Source: Trichoplax adhaerens (lineage: Eukaryota > Placozoa > Uniplacotomia > Trichoplacea > Trichoplacidae). Taken from it: a stretch of 64,000 nt of DNA. The position numbers were made by a program, and so were the translations under genes. How positions within the stretch are numbered: position 1 is the stretch's first letter; each line of letters begins with the position of its first letter. Of the stretch, positions 1-11,906 are shown piece by piece. Where the stretch lies: positions 7,281-71,280 of the forward strand of contig NW_002060976.1 of assembly GCF_000150275.1 (NCBI RefSeq), written 5' to 3'. The notes under the pieces are model-generated. The model ran no database searches and was not told where the DNA came from. It was given only the letters and a program-made list of their open reading frames with translations.

Positions 1-3000
1 GTCATGTGAAATTGGTAGAAGTCACAGGCATTCTATTGCAACGCTGCTGATAAGAAGTATAGTACAGTGAAATAAAGCGCTTATCAGGAACTTCTTAGCG
101 AATTATGCATAAATGGTCAACGCTGTATGAAACGGACCTGAAAATAATGTCATGGCAGTGTACATAACAAAAATCTCTAAGAAACTACATTTATATTTTT
201 ATCAGAATTATCACCTCCAGGTAATGCTTGCAGTCAGATTTTCGACAATAAAAGATGATGTTATAATCGTCCAGGTACACACAATTTTCTATATTGCTAC
301 TAAGTTTCGTGTAAGAGGTAACTTGATCTCCAGTATCAAACTTAATGATTGAGACGTGAAATATCTAAGAAGATGAAAGAAATTTCTTTTATTCCATTAT
401 AACATTAGAAAGTCTTAATGCTTAATTGAATCAAATTTCTAATCTCATAATCAGAACCGCTTTTGATAGCCATTTAATAAATACGACATTCTTTTCGTTA
501 TATAAACATTCGCTTCTGCTTTTCATAATGTCCGTTGTGAAAATAAGGTTTTGAGTCCACTTTCTTCTATTTCCGGGAGGCAATTCATACATCTACAGGT
601 AGAATAATATCGGTGACAGTTATTAATAATTTTAGAAAATTTATGTTAATGTTCTATATTATTTGCTAATCAATATTACTCAACGACTGAAACAGCATCC
701 TATCGCATATCTTTACAGTTAAGATAGTGTAAACTGAAGTATTTCTAGCTCTATCAATGATTCTAGCATATGAGGAAGATCTTTAGCTTGGTGCGCTAGA
801 TTCGATAACCCTTTTTGCCATAGATACATTTAAACGTTCATTCAACATAGTTTTCATATACAATATTAATGAATTCTTTATACTAGTGACTAAATTTTAA
901 CGCCTATACCATTCATTAAACTTGACAAATTTTCAGCATTTGAATCAATTTAAGAAAATGCAAATATTTATAAAACAAGGCTAGTTGCAAGCAATTCTGA
1001 CAGAGCTAATGATAATACCGTAATGAAAGCATGCCAATGTACGGTAGAAGTAGGCAAACATAGCTCATTCCAACATTTATAGACTTCTTCAATCATTATA
1101 CCGGGCATATCACAATGGAAATGATAGTCATACGATGCTTTTTCTTGATGAGATGCCTTTTTCGTACGAAGATCATAAATGTGTTCGATATTCAAGTCTG
1201 CACCAGTCATAATCTGAATAGTTATACGGAAATTCTGCAGTTAGAGCTGAAAAATTAAAATTTATATTGCAGTTTATAGACATCACCGATTTTTATTAAT
1301 TCATACCGAAAGGGAAGAGTATCCTTCCTTATCAATTCGAAGCTTACTTATAATCGGTATATTATTAACGAAAGCGGAATCAGATTTAACTATGTGATAC
1401 TTTTCGTCCATGTCCTCGTACATAATGGTATTTTGAGGTGATTCTACTTTTATAGTGTATAAATAAATGCCCTGTGTGGACCAGTTATAAGCAACTAGTG
1501 CAAAAGCTTCATGGATAAATTCCATAAAAACAATTTCTGAGCTGCACACTATGACTTGATTTCCTATCATTACTCCATCTTGAAATTGATAAATCTGAAT
1601 AGGAAATCGGTTGTTATGATATTAATATTAATAGCATTAACATTTGTAATTATATGCCTCTATCGCCTAGTATTTTTTTGTATTGAAATAGCTTGCTGTA
1701 ATAGAGGAGATACTACGTATGTAAATACCTGAATATTACTCATAATGCCAGATCTGACTAATGCGGCAATTAATTCGCCATCATTTGAAATCGCGACCCA
1801 AGCAACGAAGGCACCTTTACTAATCGCTTGAAATATTTCAGAAAATTCTTCTACAACCCTTAGGCTTTCACTATCATTAAAATTCGTAGGTAATACGCCA
1901 AGTGTAGATCCATAATTCATGACGATCATACTCTCGTCAATTGCCTTAACATCATCTAAGTTGCAAATATTTTCGGGCTGGCAAAATTTTGCTATGGCAT
2001 TACAGGTGTTTGCATCGATTAGCTCTGGAACTTCAATGAGGGTATAATCATTAAGATTCTCAATCTCATGTGCCTAAAAAGAATTTTAATTTACATCTTT
2101 AGATTAAAAAAGGAACGGATAATAAGCAAGCAGAATAACATTCACCTATCTTCTAATTTAGGAGTTACCCAATGCTGTAAAAACTTATAAATGCATACTT
2201 TGGCATAAACATAATTCTTGTTTTCAAAATCTATGGAAGTGAGTACCTTGATTTCGCAAGTATCTATTTTTTCGATGTTCCATTCCCGTTCGCTGAAGGA
2301 GCTAGGATTATTTCTGTGCCACGATAATATCCGAGACCCTTTTGGAATAAACTCAAACCCCTGAATTTCGAGTGACTGTCCAATAGTTTGTTGCATGACG
2401 ACTTCTTTATCGTCGATTATCCACGTCTAATGTAAAAGTTATCATTAAAAGTTATGATTATAATACTTGTTATATGTATTTACTATTCTTTCTATGTTGC
2501 TATGGTTCATGTAATGCTGTAAATAAGATGTTGTATCAACTTTAAGTATACAAATGTTTATCGTTCAGGCGAGTAATATTAATATCTGGACTTAATTATA
2601 ATTAAGTCCAGATTACAGATAAGATACATAAACTGTTAATATATTACAGTAGTATAAATTGTAGGAGCGATGATACAAGTAAAATCAAAGCGAAGGTCAA
2701 GAAGATAGTATTACGGAGCTTAACGGCCGAGAAACCAAATTAGCTGTAGAAACTAATAGCAAAGTCACTTTATTTTGCTAAAATACAGTACTGTAACTGC
2801 TACTTCTCGTAAATAGCGTTAAGAACTCGAGTTCTTAAGGGTTAGGAATAGGCAGTAGTGTATTTCTAAACTTAGTATGATAATACCTCAAGATTTCTTT
2901 TATCTGAAGATAAGGTGACAATGAGACTGTTTTGATATGGTGAAAACTTTAGAATGTAGGCCTCCAAACCAATGTTAATCGAATCGTCGTTAGCAATGAA

Positions 3001-6000
3001 GTTTAGTTTTCGATGATCTTCAACATTTATTACTTCCCAAACGCAATTTAGACCTCTTTCGGAATGATTCTATTTAATAATTATTATAGCATTCAAGTTT
3101 CTAATTTACAATATGGCGCAAGCGTACCGCAAATACACAAGTCCTATCCATAATCTGATGCTATTTGGAGTAACAAGCTGATGGTGATTTATTTATTAAG
3201 ACTTTACAATAGCTACTGTATATAATGCATCACTAGCCGTATAGTATTTATTGGCCTAATGCCCTTAAGACTTATACATACAGGTGATTAGACACAGCTA
3301 CTTACATAATTTGGCACGTAGCAATATGCTAATTTGCTTCCACATGGGGATATATTTACATTAATAACTGAAACTTTTTCCAGTTGATAGCTGAAACAGT
3401 GTTTCGCATTATCCGACTCTGTCACCTTAAGTAGAAATTTAAAATTGGTATTGTTTATTCTCTACGACTGCAGTAGCTACGTTTAAGGGATTCTGAATTA
3501 TACGCAGACCATTACTAACCAAAAGTGTAGGATATGTTGTATCATTTCCCTTAGAGGATGCTATTCTGAAGCGTTCTGAGTAAGAATTTGAACATTTAGG
3601 AACAGGATCTTCTTTACAATTTCCGGTTCTCAGGGATTTTTGCCACTTTTCCTGATGTTTGCTTTCCGTATAACTAGAAATTTATGCAAATATATACAAT
3701 ATCTGTTTTAGAGCTGCTGCCCATGTGTATATGTGACATATATTTCCGACGAAGCGAAAATTTTTAATACCTAACAATAGCGTAAAAGCTTCCCTGTGTG
3801 CGTCTTTTTTCAGCAATTTTAAAAGCTTCCTTATACAACCAAGATATTTTATTTGTTGTTACAAGTAAAAACTGAACAAAATCTACGGATTCGAACTGTA
3901 AGTAAGAGCTGTGTTCTTGCAGCAGTGTACAAGCATCTCCCAAATAGTCATTATATGACATCTAGAAAATACAATTTTGTTTAACCTAACGATACTTTAG
4001 GATTGTTGTGATAAATAGTGATATTAGTGCATAGGATGAAGTTGCAGCTATTTAATTAATTCAAGTAAAATAGCCAAGCTTCCTTGATTACTTAAAAGAT
4101 TTAAGGAGTTGCAAAAGACTGGACTGTAACAGTTTTTACCTGGGCTCGCAAAAATTTTTGGCATCTTTCCAAATCGAACAGCAAGTTTGATACCGACTGA
4201 GAAGCTTTGAGACTTACATCCATCCATTCAACATCCATGGCTATCTTGTTAATGATTGTTATGCTATCAGCAGAAATAGCATGTTCAACAAGATTTTTAC
4301 AGAAGTAACCGTCATCCTCAAAGTCAGACCAACTTAGACGGTACCGGAAATACGTTCTGGAAATGAGGTCACGATTTAATTCTTTATAATGCTCTTCATA
4401 GGAGAGCTGTGACACTTGGCTCGGCAATCGTAAATAGTCAACAATTAAATCATGCAAATTGCAGATTATCCTGTAATAAATATCATGGATAAAATTTAAT
4501 TAAAAGCACAAGTCCAATTTAAACATTCTTTTAATGATCTTAAATGAACGGGTCTCTTTCGATAATCTAATTCGCAAGGGAGTGTATAAAATCTCAAACG
4601 TTGCAGCAATGCTAGCAATCTTATTATTCAAATTTGTTCTAACATTGTTTACAAACATGTGCTTGTATGTAACGCAGATTATGCTCACCTAAATTTATGT
4701 GCATTTATCCTGTCATGTCCAACTGTTAAGAGAGAACGATCTTGAAAATTATATAGGATTCTGGTTGCTGTATCTTTATCGAGTTCCCATAAGCTACTTA
4801 TAATATCTATCGGTATCTTGCCTTTTCTAAAAACTCCTAACTTTCGAAACTGCTCTCTTTCTGTCTTAGAGAGTTGATCAATACTAGCTGCGAAAGTTTC
4901 CTGCAAATTTAACCGATAATGGGGAAGAACGTTTGCATCGTTTTGCTGAGCTCTCCTTAAGGCATTTCGCCATCCCTCCGCGGTTGCAATTCGTTGACCT
5001 CCTATTAAAGCTATTGCCAAAGGCAAACCCTTACAGTTTTCGATAAGCCTTGATATATCTTCATTCTCCATTATATCTTCAATGTTAAGGTGACTATGAT
5101 ACGAGTGTAAAATTTGCACTGCTTCACTATAGGTTAAGCTCTCCTGGAAATGAAATAATATTCATGTACTCTATCCGGCCGAATTATATTTTCCGCGAAT
5201 ATTGATTTTAGTCTACAACGTTAATTGTGTACTCATTGCGTTTAAATTCGTTACATTATTAAAATGTTATCCTTTACCGGTGCATTGACCACGTAGTTAT
5301 GAAAAGATTTGATGAAATCCGTCCCAAGTCTTGAAATAACTATTGCTTTGGTAGAAAATTTAAGATACTGCAAATACTTCTCGTTCCAAAGATCGTCGAA
5401 GACAAAGAGAATCTCAGATTTACTCCCAAATTTTTCTATCAACAAGTATTAACTACCTTAGAATAAAATTGCCCTGCAAGCCAATATCGATTCTATCACA
5501 ATACCTGATTGTTGAATATATGCTATTTTAAAAAACTTTACTAACGAGTATCAATTAAGTAAGTCTAAATATTATACTATGAGAAGTTGAAATTACCCTA
5601 CAAATATAAAGTAGGGTTTCAGGTTGAAATTACAGTGCGAAATATTAAAAAAATTGATGCGAACTTCCTCCAAATAGCATAACTTGAGAAATGAAAATAC
5701 CCTATAAGTGTAGTGTAGGTTTCCGGTTGGCAAAACAAATAATGATTAGAAAACTACATGTTATGCGACATCGCTCAAATTAATTCTTTAATTTATTATA
5801 TCTGAAGGCTGCCAGCTTCAACAACATGGGATCATCTGAAAAGAACGATACAAAGTTGTGCTGTTCTTTTCAAGTGATTCGTAAAGTTTTATCGTCTTCA
5901 TTGTCTCTTGCTACTAAGCTCCAGATCCTAGCACATTTTTATACGAACCCTACGGGTATATTTATTTGTTACAATTACCGTTTATTGCTCCACCTAAAAA

Positions 6001-9000
6001 CTTGCACAGATCACTTAAAGTTTTCCCAATTTCATCAGAAACGGCGATGTCCAGATCACGCATAAGTTCATGCATTGTCTTTAGTAAACCGTCTTCGTTA
6101 ATGTTGCCTGCAATCAAGGTCGGAAGACTTAACAAATTTGCTGTACACTTTAAAACACGTTCTCACGTCCTATTACGAAACTTAATATTTTAATTTTATT
6201 AGTTTAAAATATTCAAAACCTATTGTAATCCACCGAATAGGATGCCGAAAATTTTCAGGATGCATTTCAACGAATTTTTTCACTGCCTGACTCACTGCAA
6301 AAGTTTTACCACATCCACCAATTCCATGCACCAAAACATGGCCGCTGCACTTATGAACATTTTGTAACGCTTCCAGTAGATTTTTTTCAAATTCTTTCCT
6401 TACGACGGCATGTTCAGTTTTCGCCACATTAGGTACATGCTGCAGTATCTCTTGAATTCGATAGTAAAATTCGATTCGATTTTATTGATTTTATTAGCCA
6501 GATTTTGTTAATCAGAATTTCTTAGTTTAAATCTCGAATTTATATGGGCAAACTAAAACAAGGAATAGTAGGTACTGTACTACAGCAATAAATAAATAAA
6601 ATACAGCTGAGAGGACTGGAAATGGACGTTCAGTTTGCTAAAAAGGCGTAATATACAGTACTAACAGCAACAATAGCCGCATTGTGATATTGTCGTCGCT
6701 AGAGAGTAGAGACCCTTTAATAGCTGCGTTCTCATGAGCGATGACAACGCAGCGACAGGAGTCTTGTGATCGCAGACAAATCCTTATTAATCCTTGTGAC
6801 GTCACTCTCGGCGAAATATAAAATTTTGGCGACGGGAGACGAGTAACGTCGATAAAATTCAATATAAAGTCTTCCATTTAAAATCATCTATTCAAATTTT
6901 AAATACCTCTCCTAAGCAACCATTAGTCTTTATCGTAGATGACTGATTCGCGCTAACACTATTTCTAAATGTAGCAGCTGCTAGCTGTAAGGTTTTGCAT
7001 TCTAAAGTTCGAGAAGATCCTCTTTACGTCGTTGTTTTCATGAGCTTAAAGGTCGACCGGTTTGGTCGTCAAGTGCAGTTCTTACAAATACAGCGAGCAC
7101 ACAAGCTATACCACATTCCATACTAGAACTGATTTGAATTTTTATGTGCTGTACAGTGTACTGTACAGTATATAGTCACAGTAATATCGGAGATCAGGAA
7201 TTGGTCTGCTGTTTCGAAACTTGACTATTTTGCTAAATAATGTCGAAAATAAAATATTGTAGTGTACTGTATTTTGTAGTAATGGCTGAGTTAGATTATG
7301 GATTAAACGTATGGATTCGTTTATTAGCGATACAAACAAAATTGCACCTTTCTGTAGAGATTCTATATCGTAGATTCTTATGTGCGTCGTGTACGCCCTT
7401 TACAAAGTCAATTGTCACCCCTGAAAGTATGTACTGTAAATCTTCCTAAATTACGCAATGCATAGATTTACACAGTAGATAGAGTATTTGATAGAAGATG
7501 ATGTATTAAATTGAAGAGCTGCTTGAAATTATAGTGTATCAAGTGATTTACGCGTATCTTGCTTTATGGCTTTTCTCACTTGAATGAAAACATGACAAAA
7601 CTTTTTAATTTACTATTTTAGATCGTATTTATCATCTTACCCACGAGATCGTATTCGGAATTAAACTTATTTTCTTGGTGACCAAAACTACGTAAGGTCC
7701 CCTTTTCAGAAATTTCTGCATCTGATTTTGAGCGAAAGACACTTGTAAATTCGTTAAAGTCAGATCGAAGTTTATCCATATTGCTTTCGACTTTCTTTAG
7801 GATTCCTATTGCATCATCAATCTTACTGAAACATCCTTTTTCCAATTTATTTACGATTTCCTCTACGCCTTCTTTTGTAATCATTTGATTTAATGTCGCC
7901 ATGACACCATCTATTTCTCGATGTAAATCTTCCTTTTTGGGTAAATTTTCTACTTTGATCTTAAGATCTTTCAGAGTTTCAGCGGTAAAGTGTTCATCTT
8001 CATCGGTAAGAGTTTTCTTTAAAGCTGATGTAGCGTATTCTTTGAGAGACTCAAAATTATTTACTGCAGATAAATGGCTGCTGTAACTGAAATGTTCCCA
8101 GACCGCGGTATCAAATGGCACCACCTTGTAGCCTTTATCCCTTAACTTATCATCTGAAGGAAGTTGACCGTTCTCAATGAGTGGCTTCAACTCATAGTCA
8201 GAAATAAGCGAGGGTCGGCGATAACCCCATTGTTTTACGTAATGCTTTTGATCGGGAAAATATACACCTGTACCTTTTTCACCTACTGCTCCATCGATAA
8301 GGCCTAGCTGTGTAAGCAAATCTCCGCAGGCGATACTTTTATCTCTACTTTTATCAAATAACCTTTCAGATGAATGCTTTGAAATGCCATCGCGTACTCC
8401 AGATACACATATTCGGGCTAAATCCTCTAACTGATTGTAACTCATACTGTTTTTATCCACTATACTAACTACGGAGTTGTCATTTAGTAAATTTGACTTT
8501 GCCATGTGATTTAGAACCCGTTTTGCTGTTACCTTTGCTAGCAATCTTAGATTAATACTAGCTGTATCCTGGGTTGCTAACACTACCTGGTGCTCAAACA
8601 TTCTACAAATATCGCAAGCCAGTAAAGCCACAAAAAGCGTAGTTGAGCTGTCGTCTAGAGGAAGAATGGAAATAATCTTTCTAGCCTTCTCTTTATTAAA
8701 TTTTTTTCTTAATTTTCTGGCAGCAAATGTTGTAATTGTCAAGCCTAAATTTATTGGAACCGAAATTTCCGACCCAAGAAGAGAGGTCAATGGTTTAGCA
8801 AAATCTGAAATAAAATGTTGATATTGATCGAAATTTCCCCCAATTTCAGCTTCCATGTCTCCAGTGACTATACGATCGTACAGAATTAATTTTCGAATAA
8901 ATTGCAAAATAAGAGAGGAAATAAATAAGTTTAATTGCCTAGTGATTCGATCTTCAGTATTTTGAGTAGCGTCGCGACTTCGAGCGGTTATACGCTTTCT

Positions 9001-9021
9001 TAGATTCAAGCACTTCAACAT
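1..9021 (-). CDS. Apaf-1-like NB-ARC protein with unrecognised N-terminal domain, copy A (3' end outside window)
   Basis: Exons read 5' to 3': 9021-7641, 6450-6220, 6107-5979, 5435-5278, 5143-4689, 4470-4140, 3961-3771, 3673-3520, 3069-2887, 2426-2247, 2073-1729, 1594-1307, 1213-1019, 592-458, 364-215, and probably 32-1. All borders are GT/AG and the frame stays open for about 1,500 codons. Residues 1-460 form an unrecognised domain with hydrophobic stretches near 75-100 and 126-148 and a helical, coiled-coil-like end. Next comes NB-ARC: Walker A GIGGCGKT (about 503-510), Walker B FVFDDLW, sensor-like VISR, GLPLAIALIGG, and an LHDL motif in place of MHD. The following helical segment (DGYFCKNLVEHA...VEWMDVSLKA) resembles the arm domain of Apaf-1. 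The C-terminus is beta-rich, presumably the ligand-sensing or propeller part. There is no CARD. Known NB-ARC proteins of this family are ATP-driven oligomerising switches in cell death or immunity; that role here is inferred. Confidence 0.82.
2584..2613. repeat. Perfect 30-bp palindrome in an intron
   Basis: The 30 bases equal their own reverse complement. They lie in the intron of copy A between exons 3069-2887 and 2426-2247. The RNA could fold into a tight hairpin. No counterpart was noticed in the matching intron of copy B. The function is unknown and chance is possible in AT-rich DNA, although the arms include GGAC/GTCC. Confidence 0.75.
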
Positions 9022-11906
9022 TTTTGGTATTATTTATCGTAAAATACGAATATGAATAGATCACTAGCGTAACAAGTCTTTGTAGTTAAAATGGATTTGC
9101 GATTAAATCTTGAATTATCGAATAAGTTTCTTGGGTATTAGTGAATATGAGATCTAATTTAAAAATAACTTCGGATAAAAATTGTAAAAAAATATCTAGT
9201 TAGGATTTTTTTCTTTCAACGATTAACTTCACTATGACTAATAAATAATATTCGCAACTTCTCGGTGGGTAGTATACGAATAACGCTAGAGAGGACTATC
9301 ATTGTTTACCAAACGCTAAAATATTCGCCTTCTGTCCTTAAATCACAAATTTAGAAGGTTAACTACTTAACCAGGTGGTGTTCAGTTCTTGACGTGTGGT
9401 TGTAGCTGATCAAATTAATCCTAATATTTAACGTTGTTAACTCCCATCACTGGTATGCAGTGGAGTGTTTATTTAATTTTAATGGGCATCAGTCATAAGG
9501 AATCGTGCTGTGTTACTGTAAACTGAGATATCCTTACTCTGCCTTTTAATTATATGTATCCTGACTGTATGGCTGACAAGGATTACTAGAACTTTTTAAC
9601 GCAATAGTTCTATTATTCCATGTAACTGACTTACCAACGTACTGTATGTCGTCGGAAATTAAAATTATGTATATACAGTATAATAAATATTCGATCATAA
9701 ATATCCGACGCACAAATAAATAATGAATAAAGTAAACACAGGTAATTGGTTGGTGTTATATTTTAATATGAGCTTAATTTTTCCGCACTATGATCATGCA
9801 TTACTTCTGTGATAGTTCGAAGACATAACAGTAATATCGACGATGGTAAAAAATTAAATCTAGATGTATTTTTAAAGGAAATCTTTAATATTACTTTTGC
9901 CAACGCTATATTAAAAATGTAATGATATCTTGATAGACATAGAACGTATAATCAAAGATTGCAGTATTTAGCTAGTGGAGCAATAATCGCATGCTATGGT
10001 TGTATTATTAATTATTAACTATTTGCAGTACTTGCTAGTTTCCTATTATACATATCACATTCAACCTTACTCTAACAACAGGTTTATATATACGTTAGTG
10101 CTACATAATAACCACTTCTTCATGGATAATAATAGCTGCTATTTCGATGCAGATTACCGTAGATGATAGTTATAAAAAGAAAGGTCGCTTGATAAATTTA
10201 AGTATTCACAATAAGAAGGCTTGCAATTGACCTTTAAACGTGGTACTGTCCGCAACATCCAAACCTCATTCATTACGGTATTGTCAATTCCTTTATCTAT
10301 ACGAGTAACTTAAATATTAAGAATTTACGATCAGAATTATGATCGTTCAGGTTTGAAATCCAAAGCTGTACCACAATAGCCTTCGCGTTGCTGTCAATAA
10401 TATCGATATAAAATTGTTTCAAAAGTACATTATAATTCGAATTGCAATTAACAGTAGCATTGTACTATCATGAAGGCCACACAGTATTCTAGTGTGGCAT
10501 ATGCTAGTTATTTCAGAGATTCTAATCTAAACTCATTCATGTTAGTATAATTATAATTACGGTTATTTTCTGAAGATGGCATATCTATCAAATCATATTT
10601 AATTCTAAAACACAATACGAGTGTACCGTATTGATCGTTCAGGAGGCATTCTTGGAACCAAAAAGCGTACATTTGCTTTGATTTAATGATTTATTAGTCA
10701 ATAAATCAGAAAGTGAATATTAATAGCAATACTATTTTATTAAATATTCATCTGAATCTCCTAAGTTGTCTGTTTCAGTATTCAACCGCTACCAATGACT
10801 CCGAATATTGTATCGCTTTCATCTAATTGCATATTGATACATGATTTAATGTCGATAAGTCCATAACTGGTATGGGCTAAATCAATTAACTTGTGTCTTT
10901 AAACGTACAATATAGTATTACAGTGTCTTAGTAGATTCTTATTTCTTAAAATTATAAAAGCTGATATTTTAAAGAAACGAGTTCGTAGCGAACATACTCA
11001 TAGATGAGCATAAATTAAGGGTAACCTACACGTATTTATGTGTAAATACACATGCACTATAAAATATAGTTTGCTATTATTTGAAGTAAACAGCTAGGAA
11101 TGAATCAACTATCCATGGGTGTATAGCCTTCGAATCCCTTTGTTTATGACTCAGTTACGCTATAGCACCAGTGCAGTTGTTTAATAGGCATTAAATAACT
11201 TAGTAATATTCTGATTTTCAAATTGTGGAGAATATGTGACATACTACGAATGATACTTTTAATTAAGCATGTTAAGATACTGCAGGAAGTTATACGAGAT
11301 TATATGTAGTGAGATCGAACCTTTATAATCATTGATCCAGTCAATTACAGGATATGAAACCAATTAAATCTGCGGGATATCATACTAAAATCTGTAAAAT
11401 GCCTTTTATGGTCACAGCTGCAATTACATCGTCACTCAGATATTTGCATACGAATAAATAGAACGGAAAGCTGATTATGAAATCACTGAATAAAAAATTT
11501 TACTCACAAAATTATTCAGGTCAATTAGCTATAATACTTATGAGTTATTCTCTCACACAATCAGTACTTTAAGCCTCGAACCAACGATAATGACAACTGT
11601 TAGCAATTTTACGTATATAGTTAATGACCATTGCAATGAAAGACATTGCGGTTTATTATAATCTATTTATTGTAGTTGTTAAGGAATTCAACATTGCAAT
11701 TCAATTTTCTTATCTCGAGCGCCAGAAAGAGGCGTTCGAGATAGCTGTACTTAAACATATATCTATACGATGCTGTAATAAACTGGATTAAAATTTAGGG
11801 TAAACTGTACGTAGAAGATGCACTACTTCTATTTTCAGTTGTAATCAAGACCTACTAATTGTATTCTTATTGGTGCCCACCTATTAATAGTCCTTTTAAT
11901 GGAAGA
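9022..11906. other. Intergenic spacer between copies A and B
   Basis: No convincing coding exon was seen on either strand. The right part should hold the 3' UTR of copy B and the left part the promoter of copy A. It contains a 13-bp stem-loop (arms 11711-11723 and 11731-11743, one G-T pair) about 160 bases past the copy B stop codon, and a smaller gccacac/gtgtggc inverted repeat near 10475-10498. Confidence 0.6.
11711..11743. repeat. Stem-loop downstream of copy B stop codon
   Basis: Arms of 13 bases (11711-11723 and 11731-11743) pair with a single G-T mismatch around a 7-base loop. The stem is GC-rich for this region (CGAGCGCC/GGCGTTCG) and falls in the presumed 3' UTR of copy B. It may be an RNA structure or the trace of a small inverted-repeat element. 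Confidence 0.6.

Noticed and set aside
968-1018. Reading the copy A gene as ending with the stop at 968
   Set aside because: The stop lies past a GTATTA donor at 1018 that aligns with the donor in copy B, and two further conserved exons (592-458, 364-215) match copy B exons.
2142-2246. Extension of the exon 2426-2247 frame to 2142
   Set aside because: Copy B has its donor at the same aligned position and no similarity beyond it, so the extra codons in A are probably intron.
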